The position numbers and the translations under genes are program-made. Positions 5,402-11,500 of a stretch of 11,500 nucleotides of DNA are shown here, piece by piece (the first letter of the stretch is position 1; every line of letters starts with the position of its first letter). The stretch spans positions 1 to 11,500 of the forward strand of contig CAZCPY010000098.1 of assembly GCA_964499865.1 (NCBI GenBank). The letters are read 5' to 3'. Source of the DNA: JANOGU01 sp964499865. Its GTDB lineage: Bacteria > Pseudomonadota > Alphaproteobacteria > Rhodobacterales > Rhodobacteraceae. Below the pieces are notes generated by a model, which ran no database searches, was not told where the DNA came from, and saw nothing but the letters and a program-made list of their open reading frames with translations.

Positions 5402-6007
5402 ATGGACGGTGCGGCGCCCGCGGCGGAGGACCGCCCCGTCCTGACCCTTCCCGAGGCCGAGGCGGCCGAGGTCCGGGCGGCCTATGCGGGCGCGCAGGTG
5501 ATCCTGGAATACGGTTCGGGCGGCTCGACGGTCGAGGCGGGGGCGCTGCCGGGCCGACGGGTGTTCAGCGTCGAAAGCGACCGGCGCTGGAAGCGGCGCA
5601 TGGACGCCTGGTTTTCCACCAACCCGCCCGCGGCCGAAGTGGTGCTGCACTGGGGCGACATCGGCCCCACGGGCAAGTGGGGTCGGCCCAGGGACGACAG
5701 CGGCTTCAGGGGCTGGCCCGCCTACGCGCTGTCGGTCTGGGACCGGCCCGATTTCGTGGCTCCCGACGTGGTGCTGGTGGACGGCCGGTTCCGCCTGGCC
5801 TGCCTGCTGACGACGCTTTTCCGCACGGCCCGCCCTGTGCGGCTGCTGTTTGACGACTATCTGCCCCGTGCGGAGTACCACGAGGTCGAGGCGCTGGTGG
5901 CCCCGGTCCGGATGGTGGGGCGGATGGCGGTCTTCGATCTTGTCCCGACTGCGGTCCCCGCGGACCGGCTGGGCTGGATCATCCCCCAGTTCCTGCGCCC
6001 GATGTGA
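5402..6007 (+). CDS. Methyltransferase-like protein of unknown function
   Basis: The 201-residue product has a Rossmann-type methyltransferase flavour. VILEYGSGGSTVEAG (33-47) resembles the SAM-binding motif I, FSVESD (55-60) would be the acidic end of strand 2, and PDVVLVDGRFRLACLL (121-136) resembles the motif around the fourth strand. I cannot assign a known subfamily or substrate. The middle region, HWGDIGPTGKWGRP, and the WPAYALSVWD segment are rich in tryptophan and glycine and look specific to this family. There are no membrane segments. It starts two bases after the YbjQ gene, whose terminal bases GGGGTAGGG provide the ribosome-binding site, and ends just before sufC. The operon context implies co-expression with Fe-S assembly. 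Whether it still binds SAM is unproven, because motif I here is GSGGS rather than the usual GxGxG. Confidence 0.75.
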   Translation: MDGAAPAAEDRPVLTLPEAEAAEVRAAYAGAQVILEYGSGGSTVEAGALPGRRVFSVESDRRWKRRMDAWFSTNPPAAEVVLHWGDIGPTGKWGRPRDDSGFRGWPAYALSVWDRPDFVAPDVVLVDGRFRLACLLTTLFRTARPVRLLFDDYLPRAEYHEVEALVAPVRMVGRMAVFDLVPTAVPADRLGWIIPQFLRPM

Positions 6008-6014
6008 GAGAATG

Positions 6015-6767
6015 ATGCTGGAAATCAAGAACCTGCACGTCGAACTTGAAGACGGCGCCAAGCCCATCCTGAAGGGCGTGGACCTGGCCGTCGGCGGCGG
6101 CGAGGTGCATGCGGTCATGGGGCCCAACGGATCGGGCAAGTCGACGCTGTCCTATGTGCTGGCGGGCCGCGAGGGCTATGCGGTCACCGCCGGGGCGGCG
6201 ACGCTGGACGGCGCCGACCTGCTGGCGATGGAGCCGGAGGCGCGCGCCGCGGCGGGGCTGTTCCTGGCCTTCCAGTATCCGGTGGAAATTCCGGGCGTGG
6301 GCAACATGACCTTCCTGCGCACCGCCGTGAACGCGCAGCGCAAGGCCCGCGGCGAGCCCGAGATGAGCGCGGGCGAATTCCTCAGGGTGGTGCGCCAGAA
6401 GGCCGCGAGCCTGAAGATCGACGCCGAGATGATGAAGCGCCCGGTGAATGTCGGATTTTCCGGCGGCGAGAAGAAGCGCAACGAAATCCTCCAGATGGCG
6501 ATGCTGGAACCGAAGATGTGCATCCTGGACGAGACCGATTCGGGCCTCGATGTCGATGCGATGCGGCTGGTCGCCGAAGGCGTGAACGCGCTGCGCGACG
6601 CGGGCCGCGGGTTCCTCGTCATCACCCATTACCAGCGCCTGCTGGACCACATCCGCCCCGACATCGTGCATATCATGGCCGATGGCCGCATCGTGCAGAC
6701 CGGCGGGCCGGACCTGGCGCTCGAGGTCGAGGCGAACGGCTACGCGCGTCTGGTGGAGGGCGCGTGA
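6015..6767 (+). CDS. sufC: Fe-S cluster assembly ATPase SufC
   Basis: SufC is the soluble ABC-type ATPase of the SufBC2D scaffold; its ATP-driven dimerisation changes the shape of SufB-SufD during cluster building. All ABC motifs are intact: Walker A GPNGSGKST (K42), Q-loop FQYPVEIPG (86-94), signature FSGGEKKRNE (148-157), Walker B MCILDETDSGLD (D172, E173), and the H-loop VITHYQ (H205). FSGGEKKRNE and DETDSGLD are diagnostic for SufC rather than transporters. The 250-residue length is normal. The start is ATGATG; 6015 has better spacing from GAGAG, but 6012 (one residue longer) is equally possible. The stop overlaps the sufD ATG as TGATG. It is separated from sufB by three accessory genes. 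Confidence 0.97.
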   Translation: MLEIKNLHVELEDGAKPILKGVDLAVGGGEVHAVMGPNGSGKSTLSYVLAGREGYAVTAGAATLDGADLLAMEPEARAAAGLFLAFQYPVEIPGVGNMTFLRTAVNAQRKARGEPEMSAGEFLRVVRQKAASLKIDAEMMKRPVNVGFSGGEKKRNEILQMAMLEPKMCILDETDSGLDVDAMRLVAEGVNALRDAGRGFLVITHYQRLLDHIRPDIVHIMADGRIVQTGGPDLALEVEANGYARLVEGA

Positions 6768-8053
6768 TGGCCCTGCCGCAGGCCAAGGCGGATGCGCTGG
6801 CCGCGCGCCTTGCGGCGCTGGCGATGCCGTCGGGGGGCTGGACGCGGGCCGCGCGCGAGGCGGCGCTGGCGCGGCTGTCGGCGATGGGCCTGCCCGCGCG
6901 GCGCGACGAATACTGGCGCTACACCGACCCCGCGGCGCTGGTCGCGCCCGAGGTGCCGCGGGCGGCGCTGTTCGATGCGGGGGGCGACGCGCCCTTTGAC
7001 AGCGTGCCCCGGGTGCGGCTGGTCTTCGTGGACGGCGTCTTCGACGCCGCGCAGTCCGACGACCCCGCCGCGGCGGGGATCGAGATCACCCGTCTGGCCA
7101 CCGCGCAGGCGGCGGACCTGCACTGGGCGCGCGAGGTCTACGGCACGCTCGAGGCGCGCGCGCAGGCCCCCGTGCCGCGGCCGCTGGCGGCCCTGAACAC
7201 CGCCTTCGCGACCGACGGCGTGCTGATCCGGGCCACGCGGGCCGCCGGGATGCCGGTCGCGCTGGTCTATCTGCACGGGTCGGAAAGCTCCGAGGCGATT
7301 CTCCGCCATGTCGTGAAGATCGAGCCGCAAGCCTCTGTCACGCTTCTGGAAAGCGGTCCCGGCGCGGCGCGGCTGAATACCGTGACCGAGGTCGAGGTGG
7401 CGGACGGCGGGCAGTTCCATCACGTCCGCGCGCAGGGCCGCGACCATGAACGCCGCGCGGTGACGCATCTGTTTGCGCGGCTGGGGGCGGGGGCGCAGCT
7501 CAAGTCCTTTACCCTGACGAAGAACGGCCGCCTGACCCGCAACGAGACGGTGGTCGAGCTTGCGGGCGCGGGCGGCAGCGCGCATGTCGCGGGCGCCGCG
7601 GTGGGGGATGGCGATTTCCTGCAGGACGATACCGTCTTCGTCACCCATGCCGCGCCGGGCTGCGAAAGCCGGCAGGTCTACAAGAAGGTGCTGAAGAACG
7701 GCGCGACGGGCGTGTTCCAGGGCAAGATCCTGGTGCATCCGCAGGCGCAGAAGACCGATGGCTACCAGATCAGCCAGTCGCTCCTGCTCGACGAGGCCAG
7801 CCAGTTCCTGGCCAAGCCCGAGCTCGAGATCTATGCCGATGACGTGAAGTGCAGCCACGGCTCCACTTCGGGGGCGATCGACCCGGTGGCGCTGTTCTAC
7901 CTGCGGTCGCGCGGGGTGCCCGAGGCGCAGGCCAAGGGCCTTCTGGTGCTGGCCTTCCTGGCCGAGGCGCTGGAGGAAATCGCGGACGAGCGGCTGGCCG
8001 AGGACATCCGCGGGCGGCTGGAAGGCTGGCTCGCGCGGCACGACGCGGGCTGA
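6767..8053 (+). CDS. sufD: Fe-S cluster assembly scaffold protein SufD
   Basis: SufD is the SufB paralogue that pairs with it in SufBC2D and is thought to help bring in iron. The 428-residue protein has a helical N-terminal region with RRDEYWRYTDPAALV (45-59), typical of SufD, followed by the beta-helix core and the conserved segment KVLKNGATGVFQGKILVHPQ. The DDVKCSHGSTSGAIDPVALF block follows it, with C362 and H364 corresponding to E. coli Cys358 and His360. The length is close to E. coli SufD (423). GGAGGG lies about six bases before the ATG, and the start overlaps the sufC stop by one base. A long GC-rich opposite-strand frame over this gene is only a shadow. No anomalies are seen. Confidence 0.96.
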   Translation: MALPQAKADALAARLAALAMPSGGWTRAAREAALARLSAMGLPARRDEYWRYTDPAALVAPEVPRAALFDAGGDAPFDSVPRVRLVFVDGVFDAAQSDDPAAAGIEITRLATAQAADLHWAREVYGTLEARAQAPVPRPLAALNTAFATDGVLIRATRAAGMPVALVYLHGSESSEAILRHVVKIEPQASVTLLESGPGAARLNTVTEVEVADGGQFHHVRAQGRDHERRAVTHLFARLGAGAQLKSFTLTKNGRLTRNETVVELAGAGGSAHVAGAAVGDGDFLQDDTVFVTHAAPGCESRQVYKKVLKNGATGVFQGKILVHPQAQKTDGYQISQSLLLDEASQFLAKPELEIYADDVKCSHGSTSGAIDPVALFYLRSRGVPEAQAKGLLVLAFLAEALEEIADERLAEDIRGRLEGWLARHDAG

Positions 8054-8057
8054 TGGC

Positions 8058-8543
8058 ATGGCGGTGGTGACCGACATCCTGGCGCTGTGGCGCCGCCCGC
8101 GCGCGACCTTCCGCGACAAGCTCGCGCAGGGCCCGCGCGAGGACCGGGCGCTGGCGGTGCTGATGGGGGCATGTATCCTGGGCTATGTGGCGCAGTGGCC
8201 GGGCCTGGCGCGGGCGGCCTATTTCAACCCGTCGGTGCCGCTGGACGCGCGGATGGGGGGGGCGCTGATGGGGGCGGTGTTCGTGCTGCCGCTCTTGGCC
8301 TATGCGCTGGCCGCGGCAAGCCACCTGGTCGCCCGGGCCTTCGGCGGGAAGGGGACGTATTTCGGCGCCAGGCTCGCGCTGTTCTGGGCGCTGCTCGCCT
8401 CGGTGCCGCTGGTGCTGCTGACCGGGCTGGTGGCCGGGATGGTCGGCCCCGGACCCGGCACGCGGGTGCTGGGCATCGCCGGGCTTGCCGCCTTCGGGGT
8501 GCTGTGGATGCTGCTTCTGACCGAGGCCGAACGATGGACCTGA
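8058..8543 (+). CDS. YIP1-family-like inner membrane protein, first of a pair
   Basis: This 161-residue protein has four hydrophobic segments at about residues 31-47, 67-92, 104-129 and 137-155, after a basic cytoplasmic N-terminus (LWRRPRATFRDKL). The WRRPRATFRD opening and helix layout resemble the small bacterial YIP1-like proteins common in Rhodobacteraceae. No catalytic motif is visible and the function is unknown. It starts five bases after sufD's stop, with only a weak ribosome-binding site, so its translation may depend on coupling to sufD. Its end overlaps the next membrane gene by ten bases. Its position between sufD and sufS suggests co-expression with Fe-S assembly. The YIP1 label is moderately confident; membrane location is firm. 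Confidence 0.8.
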   Translation: MAVVTDILALWRRPRATFRDKLAQGPREDRALAVLMGACILGYVAQWPGLARAAYFNPSVPLDARMGGALMGAVFVLPLLAYALAAASHLVARAFGGKGTYFGARLALFWALLASVPLVLLTGLVAGMVGPGPGTRVLGIAGLAAFGVLWMLLLTEAERWT

Positions 8544-9109
8544 GCCTTGCCGCCCTGCTGGCCTTCGCGCGCCACACGGTCAGCGACCCGCGGGCGGCGG
8601 CGCGGCGGGTGATGGCACTGCCGCTGTCGATTCAGGACCGCTGGGCGGCGCTGCTGCTGACGGTGGTCTGCTCGACGATCCTGTTCCACATCGAACTGGC
8701 CCTGATGCCGGCCGATGTGGTGACGGCGATGCTGGGCGCAAGCCCGTTGCGCACCGGCCTGATCCAGACGCTGACGATGGTCGCGGTGACCGGCCTGACC
8801 TGGCGGCTGGGGCGGGCGCGGGGCGGCACCGGGTCCCTGGCCGACGCGGTGATCCTGATGGCCTGGCTACAGGTCCTGCTGCTGTTCGTGCAGGCGGCGC
8901 AGGTGGTGGCGCTGGTGATCCTGCCGCCGCTGGCCAGCCTTCTGGGCTTTGCGGGGATCGGGCTGTTCTTCTGGCTGTTCACCCACTTCGTGGCAGAGAT
9001 GCACGGCTTCAAGTCGCTGATGGCGACCTTTGCCGGAATTGCCGGCACCATCCTGGCGCTGGCCTTCCTGGTTGCGCTGGCCACGGGCGGCACGGCGCCG
9101 CAGGGGTAG
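8534..9109 (+). CDS. YIP1-family inner membrane protein, second of a pair
   Basis: This 191-residue protein has about five hydrophobic segments, near residues 38-56, 74-92, 104-131, 133-153 and 163-183. The N-terminal FARHTVSDPRAAARRVMAL stretch, with the DPR-A-A-R pattern, and the later FVAEMHGFKSLMAT motif (152-165) are features I associate with Rhodobacteraceae YIP1 proteins. Function is unknown. It overlaps the preceding membrane gene by ten bases in another frame and ends four bases before sufS, so it is an integral part of the operon. The two adjacent genes may be diverged paralogues or form a hetero-oligomer; similarity between them is limited by eye. No metal-binding cluster of residues is seen, apart from the single conserved-looking histidine in EMHGF. 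Confidence 0.82.
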   Translation: MDLSLAALLAFARHTVSDPRAAARRVMALPLSIQDRWAALLLTVVCSTILFHIELALMPADVVTAMLGASPLRTGLIQTLTMVAVTGLTWRLGRARGGTGSLADAVILMAWLQVLLLFVQAAQVVALVILPPLASLLGFAGIGLFFWLFTHFVAEMHGFKSLMATFAGIAGTILALAFLVALATGGTAPQG

Positions 9110-9113
9110 GGCC

Positions 9114-10334
9114 ATGTACGACATCGCCAAGGTGCGGGCCGACTTTCCGATCCTGTCACGGCAGGTGAACGGGCGGCCGCTGGTCTACCTCGACAACGGC
9201 GCCTCGGCGCAGAAGCCGCAGGCCGTGATCGACGCCGTGGTGCAGGGCTATGCGCAGGACTACGCCAACGTCCACCGCGGGCTGCACACGCTGTCCACGA
9301 TCTCGACCGAGAAATACGAGGCCGTGCGCGGCAAGATCGCGCGGTTCCTGGGGGCCGCTTCGGAGGAAGAGATCGTCTTCACCTCGGGCGCAACCGAGGG
9401 GATCAACCTGGTGTCCTACGGCTGGGCCGCGCCGCGCCTGCACCCCGGCGACGAGATCGTGCTGAGCGTGATGGAACATCACGCCAACATCGTGCCCTGG
9501 CATTTCCTGCGCGAACGGCAGGGCGTGGTGCTGAAATGGGTCGACGTCGATGCCGTCGGCGATCTCGACCCGCAGGCCGTGCTGGACGCCATCGGGCCGC
9601 GGACGAGGCTGGTTGCGGTCACCCACATGTCGAACGTGCTGGGCACGGTCGTCGACGTGGCGGCGGTCTGCGCGGGGGCGCGCGCGCGCGGCGTGCCGGT
9701 GCTGGTGGACGGGTCTCAGGCGGCGGTGCACATGGCCGTGGACGTGCAGGCCATCGGCTGCGACTTCTACGCCGTCACCGGGCACAAGCTCTACGGCCCC
9801 TCGGGATCGGGCGCGATCTTCATCCGGCGCGAGCGGATGGCGGAGATGCGCCCCTTCCTGGGCGGCGGCGACATGATCCGCGAGGTGGAGCGGGACCGCG
9901 TGACCTGGGCCGACCCGCCGATGCGGTTCGAGGCGGGCACCCCCGGCATCGTCAACCAGATCGGCCTCGGCGCGGCGCTGGACTACCTGTCGTCGCTGGG
10001 GATGGACACCATCGCCGCCCACGAACGCCACCTGCGCGACCTGGCGCGCGAGCGCCTCTCGGGGCTGAACTGGCTGAACCTGCAGGGCCGGTCCGCGACC
10101 AAGGGGGCGATCTTCAGCTTTACCCTGAACGGCCCGGCGCATGCCCACGACATCGCCACCATCCTTGACCAGCGCGGCATCGCCGTCCGGGCGGGCACGC
10201 ATTGCGCCATGCCGCTGATGCAGCACCTCGGCATCACCGCCAGCTGCCGCGCGTCCTTCGGCCTCTACAACACGGCCGAGGAAGTGGAGGCGCTGGTCTC
10301 GGGGCTGGAGCTTTGCCACGACCTGCTGGGCTGA
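9114..10334 (+). CDS. sufS: Cysteine desulfurase SufS (group II)
   Basis: SufS releases sulfur from L-cysteine as an enzyme persulfide and normally hands it to SufE or SufU for transfer to SufB. At 406 residues it has the same length as E. coli SufS. Visible motifs are VYLDNGASAQKP (24-35), NVHRGLHTLS (52-61), FTSGATEGIN (89-98), H123 in MEHHANIVPW, D199 and Q202 in VDGSQAAVHM, PLP lysine K225 in VTGHKLYGPSG, and catalytic Cys364 in RAGTHCAMP. The two residues before C364 are Thr-His instead of the His-His of E. coli, which I believe is common in alphaproteobacteria. The ATG lies four bases after the YIP1-like gene's stop, and GGGGTAGGG gives the ribosome-binding site. It is the last gene of the operon. 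No sufE, sufU or sufA follows; the next gene converges. Confidence 0.96.
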   Translation: MYDIAKVRADFPILSRQVNGRPLVYLDNGASAQKPQAVIDAVVQGYAQDYANVHRGLHTLSTISTEKYEAVRGKIARFLGAASEEEIVFTSGATEGINLVSYGWAAPRLHPGDEIVLSVMEHHANIVPWHFLRERQGVVLKWVDVDAVGDLDPQAVLDAIGPRTRLVAVTHMSNVLGTVVDVAAVCAGARARGVPVLVDGSQAAVHMAVDVQAIGCDFYAVTGHKLYGPSGSGAIFIRRERMAEMRPFLGGGDMIREVERDRVTWADPPMRFEAGTPGIVNQIGLGAALDYLSSLGMDTIAAHERHLRDLARERLSGLNWLNLQGRSATKGAIFSFTLNGPAHAHDIATILDQRGIAVRAGTHCAMPLMQHLGITASCRASFGLYNTAEEVEALVSGLELCHDLLG

Positions 10335-10341
10335 TCCGCGG

Positions 10342-11037
10342 TCACTTGGGCGGCAGGGTCGGTGGCGGGAGTTCGCTTCTATTGGGATAGACCAGGCCCG
10401 CCGAGATGATCAGCTTGGCCGTGTCCTCGATCGACATGTCCAGCATGATGACCTCGGCGCGGGCGACGAAGACGACATAGCCCGAGGTCGGGTTGGGCGT
10501 GGTCGGCAGGTAGACGGTCAGCATGTCGGTGCCGAGCCTTTCGGCCACCTCGCCGCGCGCCTCGCCCGCCAGAAAGCCGACGGACCACATGCCGGGGCGC
10601 GGAAACTCGACGAGGCACGAGCTGTCGAAGGTGGGCTTGCCCTGGCTGAACACCGTCTCGGCGATCTGCTTGAGGCCGGTGTAGATCGACCGCACCACCG
10701 GCATCCGGCCGACGATGCCCTCGGACCAGCCGATGACCTGCCGTCCGATGTAGCCGCGCGCCAGCCAGCCCGCGATGATCGTGAAGACGATGAAGACGAT
10801 GACGCCGATGCCGCGGGTGGGGTAGTTCGCCTCGGGGCCGAACAGGTCCTTCATCAGCGCGTCGGGCTGCCAGACGGCGGGGATCAGGGGCAGGATCCAG
10901 CCGTCGATCCAGCCGATGACGACCCAGATGAAGTAGATCGTCAGCCCGACGGGCAGCACGACCACGAGGCCGGTCAGGAAGCTGGACCTCAGCCACCCGA
11001 GGAAACCGCGGTGGCGATGGGGGGGGTCGTCGGTCAT
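10342..11037 (-). CDS. DUF502-family inner membrane protein
   Basis: The 231-residue protein matches the DUF502 family (PF04367). It has a short basic N-terminus, membrane helices at about residues 19-43 and 75-96, and then a soluble C-terminal domain. Motifs I associate with the family are IPVVR-like RMPVVRSIYTGLKQ (111-124), FPRPGMWSVGFLAG (145-158) and LPTTPNPTSGYVVFV (177-191). The biochemical function is unknown. A proline-rich tail ends the protein. The ATG at 11037 has AAGGA about six bases upstream. The gene converges on sufS with only seven bases between stop codons and no visible terminator, so transcripts from both sides probably overlap. A candidate promoter sits just upstream, although read-through from psuG is also possible across the 65-base gap. 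Confidence 0.92.
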   Translation of the reverse strand: MTDDPPHRHRGFLGWLRSSFLTGLVVVLPVGLTIYFIWVVIGWIDGWILPLIPAVWQPDALMKDLFGPEANYPTRGIGVIVFIVFTIIAGWLARGYIGRQVIGWSEGIVGRMPVVRSIYTGLKQIAETVFSQGKPTFDSSCLVEFPRPGMWSVGFLAGEARGEVAERLGTDMLTVYLPTTPNPTSGYVVFVARAEVIMLDMSIEDTAKLIISAGLVYPNRSELPPPTLPPK

Positions 11038-11064
11038 CGGCGTCCTTCGGCCTGTGGCGCGCGC

Positions 11065-11093
11065 AGTCTAGGCGCTGCACCGCGGCGACACAA
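11065..11093 (-). promoter_or_regulatory. Candidate sigma-70 promoter for the DUF502 gene
   Basis: On the minus strand, TTGTGT (11093-11088) and TAGACT (11070-11065) are separated by exactly 17 bases. They match the -35 and -10 consensus at three and four of six positions respectively. Transcription would start near 11058, giving a leader of about 20 bases before the DUF502 ATG. It is the best such pair in this gap, but the match is weak. Confidence 0.3.
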
Positions 11094-11102
11094 TCCGCGG
11101 GC

Positions 11103-11500
11103 TCAGGGGGAGCGGGGCAGGGCGGACAGCGCCCCGGCCAGCCGCGCCGCGAAAGCCGCATTGTTGCGCACGAGCGCGGTGTTGGCGGCCAGCGACCGGC
11201 CTTCGGTGGCGCGGAAGATCGCGTCCAGCAGGAAGGGCGTGACCGTCTTGCCCCCGATGCCCTGCGCCGCGGCCTCGGCCAGCGCGGCCTCGACTACGGG
11301 TGCGATTTCGCCGCGCGGAATCTCGGCCGCGGCCGGGATCGGGTTGGCGACCAGCATCCCGCCGGGCAGCCCCAGCGCCGCGCGCGCGGCGAAGGCGGCG
11401 GCGATCGCCTCGGGCGTGTCCAGCCGAAGAGGGGCCCTGAGGCCCGACGACCGGCTCCAGAAGGCGGGCAGGTCGTCCTGGCCCACGGCGACCACCGGCA
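11103..11500 (-). CDS. psuG: Pseudouridine-5'-phosphate glycosidase, C-terminal part (cut by window edge)
   Basis: About 131 C-terminal residues are present; the N-terminal part lies beyond the right edge. The visible sequence carries DDLPAFWSRSSGLRAPLRLD, LGLPGGMLVANPIPAAAEIP, and AAAQGIGGKTVTPFLLDAI followed by TEGRSLAANTALVRNNA. These are characteristic of PsuG, which splits pseudouridine 5'-phosphate to ribose 5-phosphate and uracil in pseudouridine salvage. The catalytic lysine of the family lies upstream and cannot be checked. The reading frame stays open to base 11500, so a GTG at 11495 is not a true start. A psuK/PfkB kinase partner is often adjacent in other genomes but is not in the visible part. 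The stop at 11103 is 65 bases upstream of the DUF502 gene on the same strand. Confidence 0.92.
   Translation of the reverse strand, partial: PVVAVGQDDLPAFWSRSSGLRAPLRLDTPEAIAAAFAARAALGLPGGMLVANPIPAAAEIPRGEIAPVVEAALAEAAAQGIGGKTVTPFLLDAIFRATEGRSLAANTALVRNNAAFAARLAGALSALPRSP

Noticed and set aside
6740..8119. 459-residue minus-strand frame over sufD
   Set aside because: Entirely antisense to sufD. Its His/Arg/Gln-rich composition mirrors GC-biased codons; no family resemblance or ribosome-binding site.
9156..10319. 387-residue minus-strand frame over sufS
   Set aside because: Shadow of sufS with Arg/His/Val-rich low-complexity sequence and no motif.
11493..11495. GTG as the start of a 130-residue gene at the right edge
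   Set aside because: The frame is open to the window edge, and the sequence is the interior of PsuG, so this is a truncated gene and not a start.
1..11500. CRISPR array, tRNA, mobile element, prophage or toxin-antitoxin locus
   Set aside because: No regularly spaced repeats, cloverleaf sequence, transposase or integrase motif, or terminal inverted repeats were seen on either strand; base composition is even apart from the small patch in iscS.

Overview
The window is high-GC DNA (roughly 68-70% by eye) with tightly packed, often overlapping genes. It looks chromosomal and alphaproteobacterial, most likely Rhodobacteraceae (Rhodobacter, Cereibacter, Rhodovulum or Paracoccus type). The signs are a eukaryote-like NADP isocitrate dehydrogenase N-terminus, an iscR-iscS-sufBCDS cluster of the kind known from this family, an IscR with a single cysteine, and an intergenic palindrome followed by CCCCCGGGATATTT.

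Left end (1-1703, minus strand). The first 31 codons of icd run off the left edge. A 102-base gap with two tandem GTATAC boxes separates icd from a translationally coupled trio transcribed toward it: an alpha/beta hydrolase (1703-1044), an 87-residue protein I do not recognise (1044-781), and an HD-domain phosphohydrolase that starts at a TTG (784-197). A 126-base divergent region (1704-1829) separates the trio from iscR.

Centre (1830-10334, plus strand). This is one apparent Fe-S cluster assembly operon of eleven genes, with no gap above about 50 bases: iscR, a short IscS-type cysteine desulfurase, sufB, a 56-residue membrane protein, a YbjQ/UPF0145 protein, a methyltransferase-like protein, sufC, sufD, two YIP1-like membrane proteins and sufS. 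SufS or IscS takes sulfur from cysteine, and SufBC2D is the ATP-driven scaffold on which the cluster is built. IscR is expected to sense cluster or iron status and regulate the operon. No sufE, sufU, iscU, sufA or sufT lies in the window. Five accessory genes are interleaved with the SUF genes, and their role there is not explained by the families I recognise.

Right end (10342-11500, minus strand). A DUF502 membrane protein converges on sufS with 7 bases between stop codons. Upstream of it lies the C-terminal part of a pseudouridine-5'-phosphate glycosidase (psuG), cut by the window edge.

I see no tRNA, rRNA, CRISPR array, transposon or phage gene. No stretch longer than 126 bases lacks a gene. 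Most of the window is ordinary core-genome content. The points most worth a second look are the accessory SUF-operon genes, the cysteine-poor IscR, the rare-codon and AT-rich patch inside iscS, and the tandem GTATAC boxes before icd.
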